NCBI RefSeq assembly: GCF_900091615.1
Contig: NZ_FMIA01000002.1
Coordinates: 3,844,001-3,908,000 of the forward strand
Reading direction: 5' to 3'
Length of the DNA stretch: 64,000 nucleotides
From: Micromonospora yangpuensis
Lineage (GTDB): Bacteria > Actinomycetota > Actinomycetes > Mycobacteriales > Micromonosporaceae
The translations under genes were made by a program, and so were the position numbers. Under the pieces are notes generated by a model. That model searched no databases. It was not told where the DNA came from and worked only from the letters and a program-made list of their open reading frames with translations. How positions within the stretch are numbered: the stretch's first letter is position 1; every line of letters starts with the position of its first letter. Of the stretch, positions 51,257 through 59,214 are shown piece by piece.

Positions 51257-53149
51257 TCAGAGCTGGTGTCCGGTCCCGCCGGACAGGGGCCGCGCGCGCC
51301 GGTCTCCGGCGGCGTGCCGCTCGGCGGCCTGCGTCGCCGCCATCCGGTGCACCAGCCGCAGCATCTGGTACCGCACGCCGCGCGGGCCGGTACGCCGGGC
51401 CAGCAGCGACTGGCTGGTCAACCGGTCCAGCAGGCCGGGTACGGCGTCGGTGGAGTCGGTGGCGGTGGCAGCCCAGCGGCGGCGGACCTCGTCGAGCGTG
51501 AACTCCCGTGGTCCCGTGCCCAGCAGGAGCAGCAGCCGGCGCTCCCTCGGACCGAGACAGTCGACGCTGCGTCGCAGCGCGAGGTACAGGGACCGGTGGT
51601 GCACCGGGTAGCCACGCCGGTGCGGGTGCAGTCGGTGCAGCGGGTCGGCGACCCGCCGCAGCAGCTCGGTGAGGCTGTCGGTGTAGAGGCAGGCGGCGGC
51701 GAGTTCGAGGGCCAGGGGCAGTCCGTCGAGCTGGTGACAGATCCACGCCACGGCGGCGGCGTTGGTGGCCCGCAGCTGGAAACCCGGACAGACCTGGGCG
51801 GCCCGCTGGACGAAGAACCGTACCCCGGCGTTGTCCTCGACGACCGACAGACCGTCGGCGGCGGGCAGTGGCAACGGGCCGATGCGCCGCACCGCCTCGC
51901 CCGGCAGGGCGAGCGGTTGTCTGGAGGTCACCAGCACGGAGACGGCCCGGCAGCCTCTCACCACGTCGTGCACCACGGCCGCGACGGTGTCGGCGAGATG
52001 CTCGACGTTGTCGAGCACCAGCAACCGGGGCCCGTCGCCGAGCACCTGCACCGGATCGGCCGACGCCGGTCCGCCGACGGTCTCCGCCAGGCAGGCCGAG
52101 AGGGCCGCCCGATTTGTCGTCTCGGCGAGTTCCAACACCACCACCCCGGCGGGGAAGGCGCCCTGTACGCGTTCGGCCACCGCGAGCCCGACGGCGGACT
52201 TGCCACACCCGGGGGGACCGACGACGGTGAGCAACCGGTTGGTGGCGAGCGAGTCGGCGATGGTGCCCACCTCAAGGCGCCGGCCGACCAGCGGACCCAC
52301 CGTCGGGCCCGGCCCGAACCAGGGGGATCGGGCCAGGCCCGCGGCACCGGGCACCGGCGGTGCGCTCGTCGCGGGCTGCTCGTGCAGGAACGAGTCGTAG
52401 ACGGTAGCCAGCTCGGGGCCGGGTTCGACCCCGAGTTCGGTACGCAGCCGGGCGCGCACCTGGTCGTAGTGGTGCAGGGCAGCGGCCCGCTGGCCGGTGT
52501 GGACGAGTGCCGAGAAGTACGCGGCCTGGACCGCCTCCTCCAACGGCTCGGCCGCCGCCATCCGTTCGGCGTGCGGCAGGACCACCGCCGCCTGCCCCAG
52601 TCGCAGCCCGATGGTGGTGTAGGCCAGGCCGGCGACCAACCAGTCCCGGCGCAGCGACTCGACCTCCCGACTGTCCGGCCACAGGCCGACGCCCAACTCG
52701 GTGAGCAGCGGATCTCGCCACAATTGCATGGCCTGGCCGTAGCACTCGAAGGCCCGGGACTCGTCCTCGGCCTCGGCGAGGACCCGGGCCGTCGCGGTGA
52801 GCCGGCCGAAGCGGACGGCGTCCACCCGGTCCGCGTCGGCCTTGAGCCGGTAACCGCCGGAGACGGAGGCGATCACGTTCGTCCGGAACCGGGGCGGGGT
52901 GTCCGGCTCCAACGCACACCGCAGTCGGGCGATGTACGTACGGATCAGCTCCTCGACCCGGCGCGGTGGCCGACCGCCCCAGATCGCCGAGGACAACGCC
53001 TCCGAGCCGACCGGTTCCCCGGCGTGCAGGGCGAGGTAGGCGAAGACCGCACGTTGCCGGGGTGGGCCGAGGGCGATCTCCTGGTCGCCGTGGTAGGCGC
53101 GGACCGAACCGAGAACGGTGATGCGCAGCTTCCGGCTTGCATCTTCCAT
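51257..53149 (-). CDS. SARP-family activator with BTAD and NB-ARC domains (cluster regulator 2)
   Basis: ATG at 53149; 630 residues. Order: OmpR-type DNA-binding domain (ITVLGSVRAYHG, ALSSAIWGGRPPRRVEELIR, TYIARLRCALEP), BTAD (VDAVRFGRLTATARVLAEAE, ECYGQAMQLWRDP, HHYDQVRARLRTELG), and an NB-ARC ATPase. The ATPase has an intact Walker A (VVGPPGCGKSAVGLAVAE), Walker B (LLVLDNVEHLAD) and SVLVTSRQPLALPGEAVRR. It then continues into a winged-helix/ARC2-like part ending QMLRLVHRMAATQAAERHA. Unlike the first SARP, the ATP site looks functional. It is divergent from the UbiB-like gene at 53280 and probably activates part of the cluster. Confidence 0.88.
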   Translation of the reverse strand: MEDASRKLRITVLGSVRAYHGDQEIALGPPRQRAVFAYLALHAGEPVGSEALSSAIWGGRPPRRVEELIRTYIARLRCALEPDTPPRFRTNVIASVSGGYRLKADADRVDAVRFGRLTATARVLAEAEDESRAFECYGQAMQLWRDPLLTELGVGLWPDSREVESLRRDWLVAGLAYTTIGLRLGQAAVVLPHAERMAAAEPLEEAVQAAYFSALVHTGQRAAALHHYDQVRARLRTELGVEPGPELATVYDSFLHEQPATSAPPVPGAAGLARSPWFGPGPTVGPLVGRRLEVGTIADSLATNRLLTVVGPPGCGKSAVGLAVAERVQGAFPAGVVVLELAETTNRAALSACLAETVGGPASADPVQVLGDGPRLLVLDNVEHLADTVAAVVHDVVRGCRAVSVLVTSRQPLALPGEAVRRIGPLPLPAADGLSVVEDNAGVRFFVQRAAQVCPGFQLRATNAAAVAWICHQLDGLPLALELAAACLYTDSLTELLRRVADPLHRLHPHRRGYPVHHRSLYLALRRSVDCLGPRERRLLLLLGTGPREFTLDEVRRRWAATATDSTDAVPGLLDRLTSQSLLARRTGPRGVRYQMLRLVHRMAATQAAERHAAGDRRARPLSGGTGHQL

Positions 53150-53279
53150 GCAACACCCCCAGTCCCGAGGCTAGACATCCGAAGAGTGAGCGTCCAGACA
53201 CGCCCAGCCCACAGGACGGGCCACCGGCCCCGATCCCGCGCGGTACGCCACCGCTCTCCCGACGTCAGGAGGTCAAGCC

Positions 53280-54641
53280 GTGCGTCCACCACCCCGTGAC
53301 CAGCCCGCTCCACCCCCCGTGACCAGCCTGGAAGGCACACCGGGGGCAGTGGCCCTGACCGTGCGCGCCGTCACCGTCGGGATCAGTTGCGCGGCGCGAC
53401 TGCTGCCCGCGGTCGCCGCTGCCGGTGTCCTTCGGGTGGTACGCGGCCGAGCCGCCGCGCGACGGCACTTCTACCGCCGGCTCGTCGGTCAGGCACAGCG
53501 GCTGGGCCCGGCCACCGTGAAGGTCGGTCAGCTGATGGGGACCCGACGGGACATCCTCCCGGCCGTGCTCTGTGACGAACTCGGCCGGCTGCACGACCGG
53601 GTCCGGCCGATGACCGACCGACAGTTCCGGACCGCGTTGACCCAGGCGTACGGCGCGCAGACCGACCAGGTCTTCGCCCGGCTGGACTCGACCGCGGTGG
53701 CCAGCGGCAGCATCGCCGGGGTGTACCGGGCGACGTTGCCGGACGGGCGGGACGTCGCCGTCAAGCTGCGTCGCCCGGACATCCGCCGACGGATGCTGCT
53801 CGACCTGACCCTGTTGCACCGGTTCGCCGTGCTCGCCGGCCGGTTGCCCCGGCTGCGCGGAGTGCCGTTGGCCGAGCTGGTCGGGTTCGTCTGCTCGGCG
53901 ATCCAGGGTCAGCTCGACCTCGCCGCCGAGCAGGAGAACCTGCTCCGGCTGCGAGCCAACTTCGCGGACAACGAGTACGTCCACGTCCCGGAACCGGTGC
54001 CCGAGGCGTCCCGCCCCGGCGCGCTGGTGATGGAGTTCATCCCGGAGCTGGTCACCGGTCAGCTCGCCTCGATCGTCCCGCAGCGGCGCTCGCAGTTGGC
54101 CGAACGCACCCTCGGGGCCGTCTACCAGATGCTGTTCCTCGACGGTCTGGTCCACTGCGACCTGCACCCGGGGAACGTCTACTTCCGCGGTCCCAGGGTG
54201 GTCGTGCTCGACGCCGGCTTCACCGTCCGCCTTCCCCCGACCGTACGCCGGCAGTTCGGTGAGTTCTTCCTGGGCCTGGCCCTCGGGCGCGGCCGGCGCT
54301 GCGGGGAGGTGGTGGTGGAGAGCGCGGTCGAGGTGGCACCCGACGCCGACGTGGACGGATTCGTCGACCGCATCGCCGACCTGGTCGCCCGCAACGCCGG
54401 CATGCCGGCACGGGAGTTCGACCTGGCCGCCTTCGGCACCGAACTGTTCACCCTGCAACGGGACTTCGGGCTCTACGCCGCCTCGGAGTTCGTCTTTCCG
54501 CTGCTGTCCCTGCTGGTCATCGAAGGGACCATCCGCGAGCTCGACCCGGACGTCGACTTCCAGGCCGTGGCCCGCCCGATGCTGCTGCGCGCCGCCGCGG
54601 CGAACGTCCACCCACCCGCAGCTGACCGCCGATCAGCCTGA
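53280..54641 (+). CDS. UbiB/ABC1-type atypical kinase (AarF family)
   Basis: A GTG at 53280 after CAGGAGGTCAAGCC. The 453-residue product has an N-terminal hydrophobic helix and the UbiB signature KxGQ (ATVKVGQLMGTRRDILP). The ATP Lys lies in DVAVKLRRPDI, the catalytic loop is HCDLHPGNVYF and the metal loop is VVLDAGFT. Known UbiB proteins are ATPases that help lipid or quinone biosynthesis at membranes. A paralogue enters the window at 63740 with near-parallel sequence (FGTELFTLQRDFG versus FGNEVFALQQRHG). It heads an operon with the membrane and CopC-like genes that follow. Confidence 0.88.
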   Translation: MRPPPRDQPAPPPVTSLEGTPGAVALTVRAVTVGISCAARLLPAVAAAGVLRVVRGRAAARRHFYRRLVGQAQRLGPATVKVGQLMGTRRDILPAVLCDELGRLHDRVRPMTDRQFRTALTQAYGAQTDQVFARLDSTAVASGSIAGVYRATLPDGRDVAVKLRRPDIRRRMLLDLTLLHRFAVLAGRLPRLRGVPLAELVGFVCSAIQGQLDLAAEQENLLRLRANFADNEYVHVPEPVPEASRPGALVMEFIPELVTGQLASIVPQRRSQLAERTLGAVYQMLFLDGLVHCDLHPGNVYFRGPRVVVLDAGFTVRLPPTVRRQFGEFFLGLALGRGRRCGEVVVESAVEVAPDADVDGFVDRIADLVARNAGMPAREFDLAAFGTELFTLQRDFGLYAASEFVFPLLSLLVIEGTIRELDPDVDFQAVARPMLLRAAAANVHPPAADRRSA

Positions 54642-54687
54642 CCGCGACCACCCGTGCACCATCCCCCACACCCCGATGGAGGAGACC

Positions 54688-55272
54688 GTGACGATCTCGC
54701 ACCGGAAGCCGACCGGGACCACCCTCACCGACCGGCTCAACGCGCAGTGGCACCGCCCCGCACTCTGGGGATTCACCGCCGTGGTCATCGCCCACTGGGC
54801 CGAACACCTGGTGCAGGCGGCTCAGATCTGGCTGCTGGGGTGGCCGGTACCGCAGGCCCGGGGCCTGCTCGGCCAGGCCTATCCCTGGCTCGTCCAACAG
54901 GAGTGGCTGCACTACGGGTACGCCCTGGTGATGCTGGTCGGCCTCTGGATGCTGCGGCGGGGGTTCACCGGCCGCGCCCGCACCTGGTGGCTCGTCGCGC
55001 TGGGCATCCAGTTCTTCCACCACATCGAACACCTGCTGCTGCTGGTGCAGTACCTCAGCGGTGCGCACCTGCTCGGCCGACCGGTGCAGACCAGCCTGCT
55101 CCAGCTGGTGATACCCCGGGTCGAGCTGCACCTTTTCTACAACGCGATCGTCTTCCTCCCGATGGTGGTGGCGATGTACCTGCACGTCCGTCCGACGGCC
55201 GCGGAGCAGGCCGCGAGCCGGTGCTACTGCGCGCCCCGGCACCGCGGCGAACCCGCCGGGGTCGCGGGGTGA
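54688..55272 (+). CDS. His-rich four-helix membrane protein
   Basis: I choose the GTG at 54688 because GGAGGAGACC precedes it; an ATG at 54676 has no site. The 194-residue product has four membrane helices. The first two carry HWAEHLVQAAQIW and LHYGYALVMLVGLWM, the third IQFFHHIEHLLLLVQYL, and the fourth RVELHLFYNAIVFLPMVV. The H-x-x-E-H and HHIEH clusters inside helices look like heme, copper or iron ligands (inference). The family is not known to me by name. It overlaps the CopC-like gene by 4 bp (GTGA). Confidence 0.75.
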   Translation: MTISHRKPTGTTLTDRLNAQWHRPALWGFTAVVIAHWAEHLVQAAQIWLLGWPVPQARGLLGQAYPWLVQQEWLHYGYALVMLVGLWMLRRGFTGRARTWWLVALGIQFFHHIEHLLLLVQYLSGAHLLGRPVQTSLLQLVIPRVELHLFYNAIVFLPMVVAMYLHVRPTAAEQAASRCYCAPRHRGEPAGVAG

Positions 55273-55802
55273 CGGCCCGCCGCGCCATCGCGCTGACCAT
55301 GCTGGCGCTCTGCCTCGCCCTGCTGGTCCGACCGCTGTTCCGGGTGCCGCCGGGGGAACTCGCCGCGGCCAGCCCGGCCGACGGTGCGACGCTCACCGCA
55401 CCGCCCGACGCCGTGGTCCTGACCTTCCGGTCGTCTCCCCGGGCCGGGACCACGCACGTCGCGGTGGTCGACGGGGACGGCCGGCCGGTGTCCGCCGGGC
55501 CGCCCCGCACGCAGACGACGCAGGTTCAGCTGCCGGTGTCGATCGATGCCCCGGGTTGGTACCGGGTCGCCTACCACACGGATCTCTCCGACGGTTCCCG
55601 TGCCACCGGGTCGGTGACCTTCGCCGTGGGTGCCCCGGAGGGCGATCTGCCGCCCCAGGCCGCGACGCCGGCTGAGGACGGTGGCCACGCTGGACACGGT
55701 GGCCCACCCGATCCGCTGACCATGGCGGCGCTGGCGGCGAACGTGGTGGTGCTGCTGGTCATCGCGGTCAAGCTGGTCCGCACCCGGCGGTCGGGGTGGT
55801 GA
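55269..55802 (+). CDS. CopC-like copper-binding protein with C-terminal membrane helix
   Basis: A 177-residue product from GTG at 55269. An N-terminal hydrophobic segment (AIALTMLALCLALLV) is followed by the CopC/YobA beta-sandwich (AASPADGATLTAPPDAVVL, SSPRAGTTHVAVVDGDGRPV, GWYRVAYHTDLSDGSRATGS). A His/Gly linker (DGGHAGHGG) leads to a final membrane helix (MAALAANVVVLLVIAVKLV). In YobA/CopC proteins the mature N-terminus with one or two His binds copper; here the mature start has no His and the metal ligands may be the linker His. It is coupled to the His-rich membrane gene. Confidence 0.82.
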   Translation: MTARRAIALTMLALCLALLVRPLFRVPPGELAAASPADGATLTAPPDAVVLTFRSSPRAGTTHVAVVDGDGRPVSAGPPRTQTTQVQLPVSIDAPGWYRVAYHTDLSDGSRATGSVTFAVGAPEGDLPPQAATPAEDGGHAGHGGPPDPLTMAALAANVVVLLVIAVKLVRTRRSGW

Positions 55803-55812
55803 GCGGGCGGAG

Positions 55813-55841
55813 CCCCCGGGCCCGTTCGGCGGGCCCGGGGG
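55813..55841. terminator. Bidirectional hairpin terminator
   Basis: CCCCCGGGCCCG (55813-55824) pairs perfectly with CGGGCCCGGGGG (55830-55841) around a 5-nt TTCGG loop. It lies in the 59-bp gap between the convergent CopC-like and SRPBCC genes. Confidence 0.82.
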
Positions 55842-55861
55842 ACCCTCGCCTGAAAAGTTCG

Positions 55862-56971
55862 TCACCGGCTCCAGCCGTGCGGACCGGCATCGACCCGCTG
55901 GGCCCCGTTCGGGGCGCCGGCGGGTGCCGGGGCGTCGAGTGGGGGCTGCCCACCGGAGGGACGCGAGCCGAACGCCTCCCCACAGAGTTGGTGGGCGCGG
56001 CCCATCGCCCCCACCCAGAAACCGGTCAGGATCCGCCGTTCCGCCAACGGGGGCGTGCCGCTGCCGAAGATCTCCCAACCGGAGTGGAAGACCTGCAACA
56101 GGCTGCGTCCCAGACCGGCCGGCTCTATCCAGAGGTGCCCGGCGAGCTCGCCCGGCCAGCCCGCGCGACGCAGGTTGAACTCCAGCCGGGGCAGATACGA
56201 CGGAAACTGCTGGTACGCCTCAAGATGCCGGTGCACCGCGAGGGTGGCGACCCCGCTGGCGTCACCGAGGATGATGCCCACCGTCTCCCCCTCGGCCAGC
56301 GAGCCGCTCGTCCGGCTGAGCCAGTACTGGCTGGCGGAGACGGCGGTCAGCATGCTCCACACCTCGAAAGTGCTGCCCGGCAGCTCGACCTGCACGTAGG
56401 GGCCCATCCGCCGCCAGGGCCACCGCCACGCGGTGCCGGTACGCAGGTAGTCGGCGAGCTGGTCGAGGATTCCGGGCCAGCCCATCCCGTTCCAGGACCG
56501 CCAGTCCGACGGCGGGTTGAAGGACTCCTCGATCACGGTCACCTCGGTCCCCCGGCCGTCGCCGACCGACGCGATCTCCCAGGTGACCTGGGTCGCCGGG
56601 CCGACACCCACCCAGCGCCAGAGGTAGGTGAGTCGGCCGGTGCCGCCGTCGGGCTCCCGTCGGCCGGTGGTGCGGCAGAGAAAGAACTCGCCGTCGCCGA
56701 AGTCGAGGATCGCCTCGCCGTCGGAGGTCGCCCAGGATCCGCGGCACACCGCCAACCAGCGGGCCACCTGCTCCGGGTCGGTCAGGGCGCTCCAGACCCG
56801 CTCGACCGGCGCCGGAATCCGGACCTGGCTGACCAGTCGCTCCCACCGGTCCTGTTGGACGGGAAAGGCACCGTTGCGGTGCAACACGGGGAAGTCGTCG
56901 GGCCCGACACCGGCGAACCGGGGTCGGTTCTCCTGCCAGCTGGCGGATCCGTTGCTCTCGGGTACGGACAT
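55862..56971 (-). CDS. Tandem SRPBCC (START/AHSA1-like) protein
   Basis: The ATG at 56971 follows CCGGAGGTTGCC; the frame to 57061 is longer but has no site. The 369-residue product holds two SRPBCC domains. The first is at about 35-180 (LVSQVRIPAPVERVWSALTD, QVARWLA, FDFGDGEFF-like ILDFGDGEFFLC, WRWVGVGPATQVTWEI) and the second at about 205-340 (VQVELPGSTFEVWSMLT, ASQYWLS). SRPBCC domains bind hydrophobic ligands and serve as cyclases or aromatases in polyketide paths. It is the last gene of the minus-strand operon from 59068. A paralogue with the same FGDG(E/D)FF core is encoded at 60744. Confidence 0.83.
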   Translation of the reverse strand: MSVPESNGSASWQENRPRFAGVGPDDFPVLHRNGAFPVQQDRWERLVSQVRIPAPVERVWSALTDPEQVARWLAVCRGSWATSDGEAILDFGDGEFFLCRTTGRREPDGGTGRLTYLWRWVGVGPATQVTWEIASVGDGRGTEVTVIEESFNPPSDWRSWNGMGWPGILDQLADYLRTGTAWRWPWRRMGPYVQVELPGSTFEVWSMLTAVSASQYWLSRTSGSLAEGETVGIILGDASGVATLAVHRHLEAYQQFPSYLPRLEFNLRRAGWPGELAGHLWIEPAGLGRSLLQVFHSGWEIFGSGTPPLAERRILTGFWVGAMGRAHQLCGEAFGSRPSGGQPPLDAPAPAGAPNGAQRVDAGPHGWSR

Positions 56972-57091
56972 GGCAACCTCCGGGAGTCCATCGAGGACCG
57001 GGCCCAGCACCCACGCCGCGGGCCCGGATGGCGGTCGGGACGGAACGAGGTGCCGGACCACCCGGGCCCGGCACCTCGGCTGGATCCGTGC

Positions 57092-57724
57092 TCAGAGCTC
57101 GTCGGGGGCCAGGTAGCCGCCCATGTTGAAGCGCAGGCTGGTCAGGTACGCCACCGGCTGACCGTCCGGGTCGTTGATGTCCAGCAGCGGCATCATCCGG
57201 TAGATCTGGCCCTTGCCGGGGGCCCCGGCCGGCGGGATGGAACGGACGTCGTCGATGGTGAGGATGATCGGCTCGCGGTTGATCAGCTTCAGCCCGAGCT
57301 TCGGCATGTCGAAGATCGCCCCGACGGCCATCCGGCAGGCCTTGGCGGCCGGCCCCTCACCGGCGTACGGGTCGAACGGGGTGCGGATCTGACCGGCCGA
57401 GAGGCAGTCCGGGTTCAGCGTGACGGTGATCTGGCCGAGCTCCTCGCACTCGCCGACCATCTTCATCTCGATCAGGTTGGTGTAGACCTCGGCGTTCGCC
57501 CACTCCTGGGAGGTGGAGGGCGAGCGCACCACTCGGACCCAGCCCTTGAAGGCCACCGTGTACTCGCCCACGCCGGGCACGGCGAAGGTGTCGATCGAGT
57601 CGATGCCGAGGTTGTCGATGCCCGGCTCCGGCGGGGTCCACGGTACGACCGGGGCACCGGCGTAGACGTTGGGGACGCCGTCGGTGGCGACCGGACGGCC
57701 GAAACGGATCGCTTTGGTGGTCAT
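57092..57724 (-). CDS. Conserved protein of unknown function, 210 residues
   Basis: The ATG at 57724 follows CCGAGGAGACGAACAATC, 18 bp after the stop of the HEAT-repeat gene. The product is mostly beta-strand: DNLGIDSIDTFAVPGVGEYT, VAFKGWVRVVRSP, LIEMKMVGECEELGQITVTL, MPLLDINDPDGQPVAYLTSL. No signal peptide or known catalytic motif is visible. It may belong to the DUF6073 group, but I am not sure. Its coupling to the HEAT/EF-hand gene suggests the two products act as a pair. Confidence 0.7.
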   Translation of the reverse strand: MTTKAIRFGRPVATDGVPNVYAGAPVVPWTPPEPGIDNLGIDSIDTFAVPGVGEYTVAFKGWVRVVRSPSTSQEWANAEVYTNLIEMKMVGECEELGQITVTLNPDCLSAGQIRTPFDPYAGEGPAAKACRMAVGAIFDMPKLGLKLINREPIILTIDDVRSIPPAGAPGKGQIYRMMPLLDINDPDGQPVAYLTSLRFNMGGYLAPDEL

Positions 57725-57742
57725 GATTGTTCGTCTCCTCGG

Positions 57743-59068
57743 CTACGGCAGCAGGGTGGTGTGGTCGCAGCAGGTCATACCGGGCCGGTCAGCCACGCCG
57801 TCCTGGTTCATGTCGATCTCACCGTCGACGGTGGAGTAGACGTTGCGGGAGTTCAGGTCGATGACACCGTCACCGTCCCAGTCGTTCAGCTTTCCCTTGA
57901 AGGTGCCAAGGATGAAGGCGTTGGTCATGTGCCCGATCTCCGGGTCGTGCAGGGTGGAGAGCACTCCGTTGCCCGGCGCGAGGATCTGCTCCATCGACTG
58001 GCCGGCGATGCGCGCCAGGTCGACGTAGCCCCAGCCCTGGAACCGGCCCCGGACGTACCGGATCGCCGCCTCCTCGCGGACCTGGAACTTCGGCTCCAGG
58101 TGCCAGGTGCCGTACCGGGCGAAGCCGATGTTGGCCTGCCGGGTCCCCTGGCTCGGGTCGTCGGCCCGGCCGGACTTGAAGAACGTCCGGGGCACCAGCG
58201 ACTCGAAGAAGAAGTTGCCCCGGTCCCGACGCGTACGGTCGGTGAAGCCCCGGAACAGGTAGTTGTCGCAGTGCGGGGAGCCGTCGGCGTGCAGCCCGTC
58301 GATGGTCTTGGCGATCACCAGCTGACGCTCACGGGTGGACACGTTGGGGCAGGCGTGCGCCTGGCCGTAGATGCGGGCCAGCCCCTGCGGGGCGAGCGAG
58401 ATCTTGCCCCAGTGCTGGTTGGAGTTGTCCAACCGCACGTAGAGATCGCAGTGGATGAGCAGGTAGATCGTCTCGTCGAAGGTCCGGCCCGGGGTGTAGA
58501 GACCGGGGCGGCCGTCGAACGCCGGGTCACCGGTCTGCAGTTCGCTCTTGAACAGCAGCGCCCACTCGGCGATCTCCGGGTCGGCGTCGGTGGTGAACCG
58601 GTGCAGGGTGGCCAGGGCCTGCGGACCGCCGAGCTTCTCGATCGCCCACAGGGCGTCCCAGCGGACCTCCCGGTTGCTGTCGTGCAGAACGGCCTGCTCA
58701 AGCAGTTCGATCGCGTCCGGCAGGTCGCGGTCGGCGTACTCGAACAGGGCCTGCTCGCGCAGCGCCGGGTCGGGGTGGTTCAGGGCCTGGTCGCGCAACT
58801 CCTGGTTGGAGCGGTTGTCCAGCCGGACGGCCACCCGGTTCAGCGCGTAGCCGAAGTCGCTGGCCCACGCCGCCGGGTCACCCGCGACGAAGCGCGGGTC
58901 CACGCTGGACAGGGTGGTGCGGTAGGAGAAGTTGAGCGCGTCTCGTTGGTCGACACTGAGGTCGTCGACCAGGATCGGGGCAGCCTCCGCTCCGACCGCG
59001 TCCGCCCACTTGCCGGGGTCGCGATCGGCGAACGATGCCGGGGACTTGTTGCACAGGTCGATTGCCAT
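57743..59068 (-). CDS. HEAT-repeat protein with two EF-hand-like loops
   Basis: The ATG at 59068 follows AGGAGGCACCAG; the frame extends to 59302 without a better site. The 441-residue product has HEAT-like helices at about 80-170 (QELRDQALNHPDPALREQAL, NREVRWDALWAIEKLGGPQ, LATLHRFTTDADPEIAEWAL). A central domain follows (TIYLLIHCDLYVRLDN, DNYLFRGFTDRTRRDRG), and the last 50 residues contain DWDGDGVIDLN and DMNQDGVADRPG, two dockerin/EF-hand-type calcium loops. No signal peptide is visible, so it may work in the cytosol. I know no characterised relative. It leads the operon HEAT - 210 aa - SRPBCC. Confidence 0.78.
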   Translation of the reverse strand: MAIDLCNKSPASFADRDPGKWADAVGAEAAPILVDDLSVDQRDALNFSYRTTLSSVDPRFVAGDPAAWASDFGYALNRVAVRLDNRSNQELRDQALNHPDPALREQALFEYADRDLPDAIELLEQAVLHDSNREVRWDALWAIEKLGGPQALATLHRFTTDADPEIAEWALLFKSELQTGDPAFDGRPGLYTPGRTFDETIYLLIHCDLYVRLDNSNQHWGKISLAPQGLARIYGQAHACPNVSTRERQLVIAKTIDGLHADGSPHCDNYLFRGFTDRTRRDRGNFFFESLVPRTFFKSGRADDPSQGTRQANIGFARYGTWHLEPKFQVREEAAIRYVRGRFQGWGYVDLARIAGQSMEQILAPGNGVLSTLHDPEIGHMTNAFILGTFKGKLNDWDGDGVIDLNSRNVYSTVDGEIDMNQDGVADRPGMTCCDHTTLLP

Positions 59069-59214
59069 CTGGTGCCTCCTTCGGCGGGGTCTCGCCTGTA
59101 TCCCGACGGTATGAGCCCACATGCTTTCTATGCTTCTCTCAAGTTGCGCAGCACAGAACCCGACCAAGACCCCTGTGTGGTATATCTTTTTCAAGTAACT
59201 GTTTCGGAGGCGGC
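59069..59214. promoter_or_regulatory. AT-rich divergent promoter region
   Basis: The 146-bp gap between the two divergent arms is clearly AT-richer than the cluster. It contains ATGCTTTCTATGCTTCTC (a short direct repeat near 59121), CTCTCAAG, and TGTGGTATATCTTTTTCAAG near 59176. TATATCTTTTTCAAG resembles the TATATAGCTTTCAAG next to the first SARP gene at 40232, so a common activator is plausible. Confidence 0.5.
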
